DNA from: Climacium dendroides
Taxonomy: Eukaryota > Streptophyta > Bryopsida > Hypnales > Climaciaceae
DNA: 64,000 nucleotides
Direction of reading: 5' to 3'
Assembly (NCBI GenBank): GCA_950106755.1
Contig: OX467083.1
Span: forward strand, 4,377,501 to 4,441,500
A program made the translations under genes and the position numbers. Shown piece after piece: positions 13,049 through 25,929 of this stretch (within the stretch, counting starts at the first letter, position 1; each line of letters begins with the position of its first letter). The notes beneath the pieces are model-generated. The model was not told the DNA's origin and did no database searches. It saw only the letters and a list, made by a program, of their open reading frames with translations.

Positions 13049-13606
13049 GGGCTAGTATATTGAAAAATCCCATGTAAGAGCTTAGCAATGGTATAAGAAC
13101 TAAGTAGGTGAAACAATCTATTACTACCACCCTTCTCAATTCTACCCTCAAGTCCTCATTTCAGAAAGGAAATGTACACTGAAGGATGACATTGAGAAGG
13201 GTGGTAGTAATGGATTGGTTCACCTTAACCCATAAATGACACCCAAAACATTTTTTGGCTGATGAATGATAAAGAATCTCTCCATGTAGGATAGAAGTGT
13301 AACTATTCATCCTTCAAATTTTGTGTGAAAAGAGAAAGTCTTCTACAATAGTTTGTCTTCCAATGAGTGCTTTTGCATTTTTTTAAGCCAACAATTCACA
13401 CAATATCCAAACAACGATTTCCGCAGGGACCAGCTCGTCATTCAAGCGTTAATTGGCATCATTCAAGGTCATTCCTTTTACAAGTTCTGCCAAGACACCT
13501 CGATAGTATTCTCTGTGCTTCTACTGTGACTAAGAGTTATATGTAAAGTTCTAGAACGTTGCAATAGAAGGCATGCAAGTATTTGGTCTGATCCCACAAA
13601 ACTCAC

Positions 13607-13768
13607 AAAATTTCGAAGCCCATGAGGTTCCGAATTGCAGTCCATTAGGTCCACATCTTCAGAGATGGGTTTCTCCGCAGAACACTTGGATGTTTTGGGT
13701 GAGAAGTGGCAACTCCTCTCATCGCTGAGAGAGGTGGGCTCGAAAGGACATTCCTTCTTTCTCTTCAT
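13607..13768 (-). CDS. candidate first coding exon of an unrecognised gene
   Basis: An ATG at 13768 in good context (ACAACAATGAAG) opens a frame that begins MKRKKECPFEPTSL and runs 54 codons to a textbook donor GTGAGT at 13606. The frame stays open beyond the donor to 13478. The composition (mixed polar, Ser/Glu/Lys-rich) looks more like real protein than the shadows around it, and the surrounding 13.4-14.0 kb DNA has balanced base content. I found no second exon in the AT-rich DNA that follows on the minus strand, so this could be a truncated gene, a gene with a very long first intron, or chance. I do not recognise the protein. Confidence 0.25.
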
Positions 13769-13879
13769 TGTTGTCCAATTCAATGAACCTGCCTGCCACC
13801 ATGTTTTGATATAATTGTGATATGTGCAAGCGGGTATCTGCAAAGGGCAGGAGGGCGACAGGTGCCAGGAGGCAGCCCA

Positions 13880-15130
13880 GGGCATGCGTGGACCCCGGCC
13901 CTTCTGCTACTAATTGATCAAATCAATTCAGTGCGCAGAGGAAAGTGAAAACAGAATCACTCATCACTTCAGTTCGCATCAGCTCGCATCGTGGTAGCCA
14001 CCGCAGAGCTGCATTTCACTTACTGTAGGCCCAGATGGGGTCCAGAGTCCAGACAGTTTCATTCCCCGTCTGACAGTAAACACTTGTAAATATAGAAAGG
14101 GGGTATTATAAAATCACATAAGGGAGGGAGGGACCGTTTTCGTGTCTCAACTAACTTAACTTATCAGCAGTAGAAAAGAGTTGTGTTGAGTGTTGACACA
14201 ACACAAATAGCGATCTAGGAGTATTACGGTAAACAGCAGTAGCTGCTGACAAAGACAAAGGGACGAAGCGGTGTAGGTGTCGAAGCGGGTAAGTCAGAAC
14301 GCTTGGTCGAGCCGGCACTAAACTTAAGTTACCGTATATTACTGTAAGTTAAGCTTTACTTAGAATCATATGATGGTGATGCTCAATCAGGACGGCGCAG
14401 TTGGTGCCAACTGCCAAATCCTGTTCAACTGCCTTGCCGCATATGTCAGGATATAAATAATACTGAAGAACGTACCCTCAATATATATATGTGTGTATAT
14501 ACTTAATAACGGTACTGTCAGTCCGGGGTTCTAGAATGCCAGATGGCATCAAACAACCCAGGTGCAGAGGACAGTCATGCCCTAACTGAGAACAGTGAGA
14601 AGAGGGCAAAGGATCGGAAATCAGGGAGCAGGGCAGGGCTCACAAGTTCGAGGCGGATTCTGTCTACCACAGTGTGCAAGCACTCACGCCATGGGCCCAA
14701 GGTCGACAAGGGGAGAAAGAAGTTGAAATCATGACAAGTCCTGATCAAGAGAGAGAGCCAACCTTCCACTTATTGCAGGTAATCCCATGCGTTGGTGGAT
14801 TTACCAAAGGCACTAGGGCATACGGTACTACACTAGACAGTAGTAGCAGTACTCACTCAAGCCATATGCTGCTGCGCCAGATCGCTTACACACATCAGCC
14901 AGCAGAGAGGAAGATTATGCTTACAAACGAGAGATTCCAGGCGCCCGCATGCGTCATTGGCGCTGAGCTAGCTAGCTTGCTAATTGTGGACGGAGGGGAG
15001 ATGATCGGCAGCGGGCGGGGCGGGGCGCGGCGCGAGGCAGCCACACATCTTCATTATAATGCGAGGCGGGCACAGTCCACAATTTCAGAAGTCGCGCAGT
15101 GTCCGCCAGGGCTCGTCGTCGTCGTCCACC
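13880..15130. other. mixed-composition spacer 3' of the P-loop gene, no supported gene
   Basis: This interval is less AT-rich than the rest and contains short open frames such as 14543-14734 (+, 63 codons, starting in good context), but none is recognisable or has splice support. The block 15001-15035 is an extreme GC run close to the end of the P-loop gene. The 3' UTR of that gene must lie here; I saw no clear AATAAA near the stop codon. Confidence 0.3.
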
Positions 15131-15138
15131 TGGCCGGC

Positions 15139-16681
15139 TCATGAGGCAGTTGCTGGCGGAGAAGGGAAATAGGTGACCAAGGCAGGGATGGAGTCCAGAT
15201 TGGCCAGCCAGCGCAAGACGGCGTCGACGGCGGCTTGCGTGGTCACGGCCGTGGTGTCCACCATCATCTTCTTGGTGTCGCCCGTGTTGTACTGGAAGCA
15301 CCCGGCGTACGCGACCAGGATCTTCTCGATGTCCGACCATTGCGCCGGCTTGTGCCATCGCTTCGACGGCGGCGCCGTTGGCCCTCCCAACCCCACGTCA
15401 AGCACCACCGGCTGCACCACCCCCGACACCACATCCTGTCCACAGTCAGTCCCAGTCGCTCGTCTTCCATTCTTTCCCCCGTCAGTCACCCTTCTTCTTC
15501 CTTACGACTCCAGCAGCAATTTGAATCCCGCATGTGCATCGGAGTCTGAGCTTTACAATAATTCTCCCTATATATGTACCTTCGGGCTGAATTGGCCCAC
15601 CAAAAGTGAACCCCACCCGACCACGAGAACTAGCCCCAACCACCTGACCTAACACACCGTCCCATTGCCCCATGTCGACGCTTTTGTTGAGGGATTGGTT
15701 CGCACTCACCTTCTGAGATTTCTTGTTGGTCTCGACGCCCAGTTTTTGAGCCGCTACTTGAGGAAGATCGGTGTTATCCAATTTCATACCCCTCCGACGC
15801 ACCGGCGGATCCGCCTCCACGTAGTAGAAATCGTGCTCATCCCTGTTGAACAATCACGCAATCAGGCTCTCTGCAGACTTGTCCTCGCCCAATTTCCTAC
15901 TGGGAGTGCGCCAAGCAACGCACTTGCCCAATTTCGTCCCCGAGAGATGATTTAGAACCCGGAGATCATGTTCGGAGCCTCTCGCTGCGGTGCAGCCCTC
16001 GTATTGTGAATCATTCTTTGCACATGAACAGCTAACTCACGCAACGAATATGCACGTCCCGTAACCAGATGAGCATATGCACAAGACGATCATGCAAGAG
16101 CAGCTACCTATGCAGCAGAAGATTGGAGTGGTGAGAGGGAGGGAATTGTGAGAAGGATGGTGAATCGATTGATACCCCAAGCTAGGTCGAGTAGTGAAGG
16201 TTTGGGACTCCTCCATGCCGAGCTCCGCGCGGCTCTCGAGACGCTCCTTCCAGATCCGGTTATCGCCAGAGTAGCATTCCACAATGACGAGCAAGGCGCC
16301 ATACTGCTGGGCGAGCTGCACGGCGCGGTCGAACAACCCCGGCCGCTCCAGCGGGCTGTCCACCACGACGTCCAGGCCCAGCTCGAGCTGCGTCTGGGTG
16401 ACGCGCCACATGACTACGTACGAGAGCGTGTTGAGCTTGTGCGACGTGAAGTTGAAGGTCTTGCTCTCGCACGTGCACGCCATGACACACGGGCACTCCA
16501 GGTCCATGCTGCAGTCGCGGATGTCGTCCTTGTCGACTACGGGGCAATGCAGCGCCGACGCAATACCGCGTGACACCGTCGTCTTCCCGCACCCAGGATG
16601 CCCCTTCATCGCGATCAGCCGCGGTCGCCGCCTTTGCGCCTCCACTTGGCTGCTGCTGCTCTGTACGCTGAGCTCCGCCAT
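15139..16681 (-). CDS. P-loop NTPase / small-molecule kinase-like protein, 3 exons, 311 aa
   Basis: The coding exons read 16681-16176, 15842-15710 and 15435-15139, with introns of 333 and 274 nt. Both introns have GT-AG ends (donors GTATCA and GTGAGT; acceptors CAACAG and GGACAG) and the joined frame is open to a TAA/TAG/TGA-type stop. I start at the ATG at 16681 (context GCGATGGCG) because the frame further upstream has no ATG. Walker A is GHPGCGKT at residues 27-34, followed by VVDKDDIRD at about 48-56 and a Walker-B-like DVVVDSPLER at about 104-113. The third exon carries RWHKPAQWSDIEKIL (239-253) and VDTTA (272-276). This layout fits the plant P-loop family with an AAA_33 / zeta-toxin-like kinase fold, whose substrate I do not know. 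Codon use is GC-rich, unlike the surrounding DNA, which is usual for a gene in this kind of genome. The gene identity as a P-loop kinase-like protein is firm; its reaction is not. Confidence 0.85.
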
Positions 16682-16699
16682 CGCTACGACGCCCAGCTG

Positions 16700-17650
16700 C
16701 ACTACGCCTGTGACTGCCTAGACTCCCCCTGGCGCTCGGAATGAAAAGGGCGGGGTAGCTCAAGCTGTGGCACCCTCAATCACGGCGCTCACTCGCAAAG
16801 TACCCTTTGGTCGATCAAAGAGAGAACCATAGACTTGCTCCGGCGGAGGCGGGGTGTGGGGGGCGCTCGAGGTGGGCGACGCCGGAGTCCACGAATGCGA
16901 GTCTGCCTGCCTGCCTGCCCGGGGGCCTGGTAGCTTTGGTCCCCAACGCAGCAAAGTGGAATAACTAGGAGCGCGCTCAGTGGCCAGAAGCGGCGAGATA
17001 AATCGAGAGACGGTTACCAGTGTTGACGAATTCCGAAAGACCGGCGCACCCGGGGGCGGAATTATTCCCTAATCAATCTAGAATTTTGGATAATTCCAAA
17101 TCCTGCGAGCCGAGCAGAGCCGAGCACAGGAGCACAGGAGCGCCGGCCCCAAGTGAAGGTTCACCCTTTCACATAACTTACCGACATGACGACAGAGTGC
17201 CTGCCTGCTTGCCTGCTGCCGCCTGCCTTTCCTGCTAGGCGTGGCCCTCGCGGAGCAGACGAGAGACAGGGCGTGAAGGCAAGGGAGCGCCTGGAGGGAG
17301 GGCCTGGAACCCTTGGATGGAGCCATGGAGGGCCCGTCCCGTCCGCCTGGCCTGGCTGCCTGCCTCCCTGCCTGCCTTGTACAGTAATTCTCCTCATCAT
17401 AGATTCCGCCCCGCCCACCCTTCCGCCCGCCCACTGCCTCATCCTCTCGGTCATGGCGCCATCGCCGCATGCAAGCTCCACCAGAGTACCAGACCACATC
17501 AAAAGGCAGGACCGGTGACCAGGCCAGACTCCAGACACCCCCGCCCTTCCGCGACAGCACACGCCGTCCTCGCGCCAGTTGCAATCCCCCGCCCTGCCTG
17601 ATCATTCTCAGTCACTGTGTCCGCCACCCCCATTCTGTCGAGGGAATGAC
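16700..17650 (-). promoter_or_regulatory. GC-rich island upstream of the P-loop gene (probable promoter/5' UTR)
   Basis: The sequence immediately upstream of the minus-strand start codon is strongly GC-rich, with repeated CCTGCC and GGCAGG words near 16.9 kb and 17.2-17.4 kb, and it returns sharply to AT-rich DNA near 17.65 kb. Several open frames cross it on both strands, but all look like consequences of low stop-codon density, with low-complexity R/P/A/G-rich translations. A promoter or CpG-island role is inferred from position alone; I saw no convincing TATA box. Confidence 0.4.
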
Positions 17651-17659
17651 GAAATGAGG

Positions 17660-20600
17660 AAATGAGGAAATTAGGAGGCTGCTGAAGAAAGGTTGGAAGG
17701 AGGATTGGAAGGAGGATTTTTTAATTTGGAGATTTTTGTTCGCAAATTAATAAACAAACATGTCCTTGGAAGAATCTAGCTACAAGAAATTCATTTCAAA
17801 TGAATTCAAAACCTTGCACAAAATTAGTGAACTCAAGGGTGACCATGCTAATCACATCCCAAAAGACTATGGTAGACCAAAATGGCTTTTCCAACATACT
17901 TGGATGAAATCCAGCCATTTCGTATTGTTCCTATAATAAACTCATGAGAATATTTGTAATTTGTCCAATGGACCCTTTGTAAGTTTCAAACATTGCCCAA
18001 AGAAGGGAAGTCCAATTTCAAAGGTTCGTAAGTCAAAATCATGTACTCTCATGCCTTTCAACTTTTCAGATTATGTGAAAAAAATGTCCTTGTGAGTCAT
18101 AACTTTTTTAAAACAACTTAAATTGGTCTAAAATTTTTAGGCATCAAGATAATAGTGAAATACACCTTTAGTAAACATTTTACAAGAATCCAACAAATAT
18201 TGCATTAGGAAGGGCCTATTCAAAAGTAGAAAATGACTTGATATCATACCTCAGGGCTTTAAGGGTTAATGTTTTCAAATATTTTTGTAAGCTTATGGCA
18301 TGGATAAGATATAGATAAATATGGATTCAAATGCTTAGGGGGATTTTTGCTCTCTTACATCTTGCCAATCAAGGGACCATGTTTGAAGTGACCAAAGGTT
18401 TGGTTACCTTTGGTGTGTCATAGTTGGAGGGTTGTGGAGTCTAGAATCAAGCTAGATAAGGATGGCGAGGTAGTAGTGATGTTGTAACCCAATCCAATAT
18501 GTGAGGTCCTAAACATTTTGGACTCTAAAACCATCCTCCAACATAGAGGTACAATATTATTCAATAGTGAATGTTTCCATGTAAGGATGCTTTTGGAGCC
18601 TTTTGCCATTTTGACTTTAGAATTTCATTACTAATTTTGCAAGAGTCCAAGAACTATGAATGGAAGTGGGTTGGATGCATCTTCCATTTCTCTCTCTAAA
18701 AACATTGCATAATCTAGAAACTATTTGGTCGGTGTTGTGCACATTTTTCCCCTAGCTCAACTCAATTTGCCCTCAAAGGGCTCCTTTCAACCTCTACTTC
18801 CTCCAATCTTATCTTTAGTTCAATTAATTTAGTGCCAATGTTCCTCCTCCTATTTAATTGTTAATCCCAGCCTCTAACACTAGTGCATGCATGTGCTAGA
18901 GTTGAGTTGGACTGCCCAACAATCCCACTGCCTAAGTGTAGATGACTACTACTGTTTTTTCTCCCTTCCCTATGCGGTAAACTAGACTAGACTAGTTCCA
19001 CTATACTCCATGTTGTCATGTTTAAACTACCCCAACAAGACTTTTTTAGAGTCAAGGTCTAAACGTGGATAGCTCCTCCATGAATGCATTGCTCCCCTCC
19101 TGATCTACCTGTTGCTTTCCTCTCAAAAAGAAATATCTTCCTCTTCCAACTCTAACATACTCCTTTTTTCATCTTCTTCATCATATTTTGGAGTCATGTG
19201 TGCTCGCACTTGATTCATTTTCTCTTGTAGCATTGGAATTTCATGGTCGGCACCTAGTTGAAATCAATGAAATGGAAGATTTGAGCTCTAGTCTAGGCTA
19301 TGACAAAGGTAGGTTGGTTTTTCAAATAAGATGCCTTATTTTGTCAAACAATACAAAATATCTTGAGATGTGCAACACGAAGATGCTTTAAGTATAACAT
19401 TAAGTAGGTTGAATGGTTGTCAAGGATGCTTCATTCATTTATTATTATTGTGTTAGTGGCGTAAGTAGGCCTTATCTCCACCTTGCATTGGATCTATCAC
19501 AGAAAGTGAAAGTGGCAAATTGAAATTGTGTTTGTGAAATGTCCGTATGAAAAAATTATGAACTATAATGCTACAACTACACCTAGACAACAACAAAGCA
19601 CAACTAAAAATAATTTTTTTGCATGCACCAAACTTCAAGTAAGCTAGCATTTATCACATGGTGGAACATTAATGAAACAATTCATAAGATTGTATCTTCT
19701 ACCAATGATCTATGCACGAGTTAGTGATTTGACATATGAGTAGCAACTTAAAAAACTCTTCCACTGAACTTTAGGGGGCCGCAAAGTACAAGTAATTGAA
19801 TTTCCTTCCTAAAAAATTTGGTCTCCTATTTCTCTAATTTAGTTTAATTCACTATCAAACTGAGGAACTAGAATACCTTGGGAGAATTGTTATCCATTCA
19901 ATTTATAGGCGATTAATAAATGAAACAATTTATTTTGTGTGTGTGTTTGTTCTAAAGGTCTGTTTTGTTAAAAAGACATGTTTCAAAGTGCCACAATTGT
20001 AGTGCAAAGCTCTAAAGAATATTGACGCTCCAGTAGCATCTCAAAAAATGCCAATCTCTTGGAACTTGGCCATTTCAACAGTGATAACAATATTGGTTTT
20101 AGCATTTACAAATTACAATGTGGGATTGATCTTTTCAATCAAATTGGTTAAAACAACAATATATTTTATAGTGTCCAAATTAATTTAGAGCTTTAATTAC
20201 GACTAATTAATATATATTGAACTTTTAGTTGGATTGTCTTATACACTAATAAAGTAGAATTTTAAGAACTTGACACTCTTCTTGTCATTTGGATCTTCAT
20301 ATCAACACCAACCCTAATTTTGAGAGCTATGCTTTTTAATGCCACAACTTTGACACTCTAAAATACACCATTCTAACTATTTGGAGTGCCTGACACTGCA
20401 CCAATCTCACTATAAACTACCATATAAAGTTCTCTTTTACATTCCATGTATAAGAAATATAAGTTACTAAGTTAGAGAAAACGTAATACAACATCATTTG
20501 TTAATGCATGTATTATTATAGATTTTTGATGGTAAACAAAATTCAGAGGTGCATATGAATTATTATTTGTAGTATGGCTTTGACTTGTTTAAAAGTTTAG

Positions 20601-22450
20601 AATCTAGAAGTAAAATCCAAATTCCACTCTTTGTCTATCTCCAAATCTCTAATGTACATAAATATCTGTTTGCAAAATCCATTGTAATTATCACTATTGT
20701 TTGCCGATCAACACTAGCTAGACTCTAATCCAAAAAGAGTTTCCATAGCTATGCTCTTGCTATGATTGTGCCTTCATTTCTTGTAGTTGCCAAGCTTATT
20801 GGATCTGTTGGATTCAAGGCTTTCTTTTGTAGTTTTAATCTGTTAAAACAAGTTTTTAGACACCAATTATTTCCTTGATAATTGAGTAATGCATAGGCAT
20901 TTATTGAAAATTAAATTGAAAAAACATCTCAACAAAAGAACACCTACAAGTGTTACAAGCCTTCTATCAACTTTTTGGTAACCCTTTGAAAACAAAACAA
21001 ATACACACAAGATGCCTAACGTGCTACACAAAACTACGATGAAAGAAATAATGGGAAGAGCACACTCACAAAGCGTGTTGCAACTAGAGGAGTGTATACA
21101 AAGTGATGGGAAGAGAAAAGGAAGACAATGAAGATGAGGGCTTTCTTCTTGAAAAAGTGGATCAAGAGGAGGGCAAAGGTGCCTGCAACTAACCATCACT
21201 CGATTGGGGGTGCATCCTAGATCATGATTTGGGGAAAGAAAAGGAGGAGGCAAGAGGCAACAACCTAGCGGAAGTTCCCTTGTTCCATGGGCCATTGTAA
21301 CTCAATGTATCCTCATCTTTCAACTTGACCTTCCCTTTCTCTTCTTTGATTGTCAAGTTAATAAAAATAAATCCTCTAGCAAGTTCCCATCTTGTATATG
21401 GAGCAGTCCTAATAGCCTGTTGCAACTAGCCATTTTCTTTTGGGTTGGCATGGAAGCAAATAAGGAAAATGAAATTCACTACAAACTTTTGGATGCTATC
21501 ATTGGTAGGGCTCATCATACATAGGAGCTTGTTGGGACATTATGGTTGTAAGTGGGACAAGTCATGAGGGTGAACATCATAGAACTTAATCTCAGACCAT
21601 AAGTTTCGATTTTTTTCCAAATTGGCAGTGGGGAAGAAGCTTTGCTCATTTTTTCTTCGGATCAGATAGAATGTATCTATAGGATCTTGTAGTTCACATT
21701 GAGAATGAAAAATTCAACAAATTTTAGGTTATTTTATTGCACAATTTAGTACATATTTAAATTTAAAGTTTCATTTGGGTCAATGGAAAAACAAGGCAAC
21801 GCACTTTGAAGGAGCATATCTTAGTGAGAAAATTTTGAAATGATCACCTTTGTACTCAATGAAAGTCAAGAGAGTTGAGAATGCTCATTTAAAATATCAC
21901 AACATTTTGGTCATTTTACAATTTTTGGTGTAGATTGCAAATGCATAGTGGTCATTGAAATGAGAGTTGTGTTTGTAAAAAAAACAAGAATGGATATACT
22001 TGCCTTCTCTTTGAACTTCTTTGATCTACCCTTTTTGAGGTGGGCAACAATTGCATTGGTTGGTTGATTTTCTAGTCTATGTCCAAATTGAACCAAAAAA
22101 CATGAGCCATAAACTACACTATACCACTCAACTTTAAAAAAATTCCCGACAGACAAAGTTTAACTCGGAATTTGATGAAGCTACCACCATTGGATTCATA
22201 ATGTAATCTATTTATCAAAAATAGTTTTATTAAAAAACTTCAAATTTGAGAATGGACAGCTCAAAAAACAGGGGCATTGACCAAAAAATGGTAACTTGGA
22301 TCATTAGAGATTAAGCATAAAATTGCAAAATGTTATATTGTAGACTCTGACAATCAACAAAATTATACATTATGAAGAATTACAAGGCAAGATTGTATAA
22401 TGAAATTCTTGGACAATTTGCTACAAGATTGGGCAATCAATCTTGTTTTC
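17660..22450. other. AT-rich DNA, no gene supported
   Basis: A minus-strand frame of 142 codons (21295-20867) is open but Cys/Leu/Phe-rich and unrecognised. A plus-strand stretch near 18420-18620 reads GVESRIKLD-like protein-like words once a stop is ignored, too little to name. The segment 18000-18270 resembles the right part of repeat family A. Confidence 0.3.
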
Positions 22451-22456
22451 TTAAAG

Positions 22457-23392
22457 TTTAACCCCTAAAAGGACTGTGACTATATTGTCACCAAAAACGC
22501 TTCAAAACTGCCATGTTTAGAACAAGTACTAAATTTCGGGAATTTTATTTTTATTTTTGGACATATGCAACGTATTGTAGGATCTTGTAATATATTGGTT
22601 TGATGAGATGTGGAAAACATTTCAGAAATTTTCATTGTGTAGATTGCAAGATATTAGTATTTGAAGTAACAAAATCTTTTCTTGGGCCTTACAAAAAACT
22701 AGGTAGCTGCACTTCACAATGTCACATTAGTATGAAAAAGTGTCTAAAATGGTGGTACTTCTTCGTATTCATTCTTCAAGGCAAGTTGGCTATATGCTTG
22801 AAAATTTTCAGATCATTTGAAATTGTACAACATATAAGAAAAAATAGTTAGTAGAAAGATATAGAGAATGACTCTTAATACTAAATTGTTAACAATTTAT
22901 TTATGGAATTGAAAAATGTCAATCCCAATAGTTGTAATGTTGTAATATAAAATCTACACCTAATCTTTTTATTTTATTTTCAAAATATTCAAAACTAAAT
23001 TAAATAAAAGACTTCATAGTTTATTTTAGAGTAGAAAATCCATAATTACTTGGAAACTAAAACTCCTCATAACTTTTGATTCATTGATCAAAATGGAATG
23101 ATTCAAAACTTTTCATGTGTATATAAATCTAGAAAATCAATTTCGAACTTTTGTTTCTAAAAAAACAGATTTTTTCTAATTTGCCTAGATTTTCCATATA
23201 TATATATATATATGGCCATAAATTTTGAGTCATATTTCCAAATGTCTTGAATTTTACTGTGTATGAAAGATATTCTTTATCCACATCTTCTATTAAAGTT
23301 TGGGTCAAAAACATGAAAATCTTCAATTACATGTATCTACCTAAAATTGTTATATTGCCAAATTTAGCAAGTTGGACCTTTAGGGCTTATTT
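22457..23392. repeat. dispersed repeat family A, copy
   Basis: Begins TTTAACCCCTAAAAGGAC and ends near GGACCTTTAGGGCTT. Internal words such as CATTTCAGAAATTTTCATTG and GATTGCAAGATATTAG match the copy at 44447-45345. It includes a short TA run at about 23197-23214. Confidence 0.55.
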
Positions 23393-23708
23393 ATTTTTTG
23401 AAGAAAGTATTGTTGTTTGATATTTTTAGATCTATCAAACTTGTAACTAGAGGTTGAAATTTGTCCAAACTAGCATTCATTCATTTATATGGCACATTTT
23501 AGTGACAACCTTCACATTAGGACTAGTTTGGCTGATTTAGTAATACTGATTCATATTTGTGTATTGACAAATATAGGACGCACTTAGAGTTGTCCATTAC
23601 TGCGACACAATGGATATCTAATACACCTTACTTGTCTAATAGATAGATTTTAGAATACACCAAAAATATCAAAAATATTCGAGAATACATTTGAGAAAAA
23701 TTGAAAAA

Positions 23709-23797
23709 CACTATAAGAAAACAATGTCTGAATTGACACGTCCAAATTGACAGAAAAATGTCCGAATTGACAAAAATGACATCATTCCCCTGTAGTG
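23709..23797. mobile_element. 89-bp CACTA-type miniature element
   Basis: The segment begins CACTATAAGAAAACAATGTC and ends in the inverse of CACTACAGGGGAATGATGTC, with AAA on both sides (23706-23708 and 23798-23800) as the 3-bp target duplication typical of CACTA elements. Inside are three direct copies of a word like TGTCCGAATTGACA. It is too short to code for protein. Confidence 0.7.
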
Positions 23798-24887
23798 AAA
23801 TATTCTACAAGCACATCTAACATTCTAGACACATGTCCAACACAACACCATCTCACAAACATCGTACAAGACAAATATAGACTACAAATGTGTGACAAGA
23901 CAATCTTTGGTGCATTAGGGATAAATAGATATAAATGAAGCAATGGAGTTTTGATTTTGCATGACTAAAGTCATTAAATGAAGCTAAACAAGTGAAACTA
24001 GGATTGTTCTTTTAAATAATTTGTATGTCCTTTCATCTTCAATGCATTATTTTAATAAAAATGGTTTAAAAATTGAAAAGTTATTTAAGTTGCAAAATTA
24101 TTTATAAATTTAAGTGATGACCTTTAGATTGGAATAGATTTTTTTAGCCAATTTTTAGAGTGACCTTTGGAATTTTTGTATTGGGTGATTGTAAGAAATG
24201 CCTCCTAATTTTGTTGCATTTTGAATAGTACTCATGATTTTTATCTAGAGTACTTTAAAATTAAAAAATAATTCTTAATTTTTTTAAAACTATGGACATG
24301 TATTATGAGCGTTTATTTATCTATCCTTGGTAAATACACTAGCACAATTAGGTTCTTGTGTTTAGGGTTGATTTTTGTCCTAATGGGTCCCTGACATCGG
24401 TCTATTGTACCTTCTAAGTAATGAATCTTTTCTAAGTTCTAAAGTTATACAAATTTACAAAGAAATCATCAAAACTAACCCAATTGCTAAAAAAACCTAA
24501 CCCAAACAATCCTAATTTCTGAAGCCATTGTGGTTTTCTAATAAAATTAGTTACAATCTAAATTTATCACCTCTAAGTTGTAGCTCAAATCATGCCATTT
24601 TCAAAAATATAAGACTCAAAGTGATTTGACCCTCTCATTAAAAGTTATTGATGGATGAAGTTTGACTACAATGCTTTAAACTTCATCCACTAATTACTAT
24701 TAACTTACAACTCAAAACTAACTTTTATTTTTTACTTTTGATTTTTAATCTTTATTACTTCCTAAGTTTTCATCCTTGTTCTTCTTGGATGAACTTTGCT
24801 AAGTTTCATCCATTCTATCTTCTAGCCTTCATCCACTTATATCTTTCTCAATTTAACTCCAAATTCTATGTATCTAAGTATGTATCT

Positions 24888-25040
24888 CATGGTTGTCATA
24901 CTGGACAAGTTACTATTCATTTTTTGTCTTGTAGGACGAGTTACTATTCATCAAATGTACTTGAGAAGTACATTTGATGAATAGTAACTCGTCCTATAGG
25001 ACAAAAAATGAATAGTAACTTGTCCAGTATGACAACCATG
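24888..25040. mobile_element. 153-bp near-perfect foldback MITE with 8-bp target duplication
   Basis: Left arm 24888-24962 and right arm 24966-25040 are inverted copies over 75 bp with two mismatches and a 3-nt loop (GAG). The element is flanked by the same 8 bp, ATGTATCT, at 24880-24887 and 25041-25048. The ends are CATGGTTGTCATAC. Each arm holds two direct copies of GACRAGTTACTATTCAT. An 8-bp duplication points to hAT-type mobilisation, although the ends lack the usual CAGG start. A transcript would fold into a long, almost perfect hairpin. Confidence 0.85.
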
Positions 25041-25929
25041 ATGTATCTTATGTTTTCAGAAATCTCTAGGCCTACTTGACAAGTTTTCAAATATAAACTT
25101 TGGAAGAAATCTAATCTTAACACTTGGACTTGGACTTGTAATTCAACTAAGAGTTAAAAGTGACTAATCAAAGAAATTAAAGAGAGAATGGATTAATTAA
25201 CAACTTACCTCAAATTGAATCTTATCTACAAGGTGGTTGAATATGCCTTTAAATTCTCCATCATTTACCATGGTTGCAGGGCTTCTTTTGGGAGGACCCC
25301 AACGCTAGATTGCACTAGCTTGTTTGTTCTAGCAAATAGAGTATGGGAACAATACTAGTGAAATGACCCTTTGCTCGCCACGCTGGCGACTGAGGGCGAC
25401 TAAAGGAGGCCACTTTTGTGCCACCTTCAGCACCAATGTAGGGTTCATCGCCACAATGTTGCACCTTAATCTCTTCATTAACGCATCATCTTTGCCACTC
25501 TATTTCCTTGATTTGCAGTCTATACTCTAAACGCTGAGGTTATGTTGCCACTCCCACCTTCATACAATGATTAGGTGTAGTTGGAGATCGCCAAAGATTT
25601 GGTGGAATTCTATGATCATTTTGCCACTTCCGCCTTGATTGTGTGTAGGTTTTACCTGGAAGGGAGCTAAACATTTCGCTAGGCCCAGGGACACCATAGG
25701 GTGTACACAGGAGTCGGTTTCATGTCCACTTCTTTTAGTTTTCAATGTCATTTGCTAATTGTCTTTGTTATTGCTTGTAGATCGTGGAAATGAGTTTCTT
25801 GCACCATCATGCACTCTTTGAATTACTTATGCACTTCAAACTCCGAAGTGTTCTTTGTGAGTCTCGTGATGTTTTCTTATTTACCTCACTCATTCGTTTG
25901 TATCATGGTTTCATGAGGATTTTCCTTGT

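Noticed and set aside
16148..16763. Plus-strand and other-phase frames across the P-loop gene (up to 167 codons)
   Set aside because: They are shadows of exon 1; only the minus-strand frame shows Walker A and correct splice signals.
20867..21295. 142-codon minus-strand frame in AT-rich DNA
   Set aside because: Cys/Leu/Phe-rich translation, no family pattern, no sign of exons nearby.
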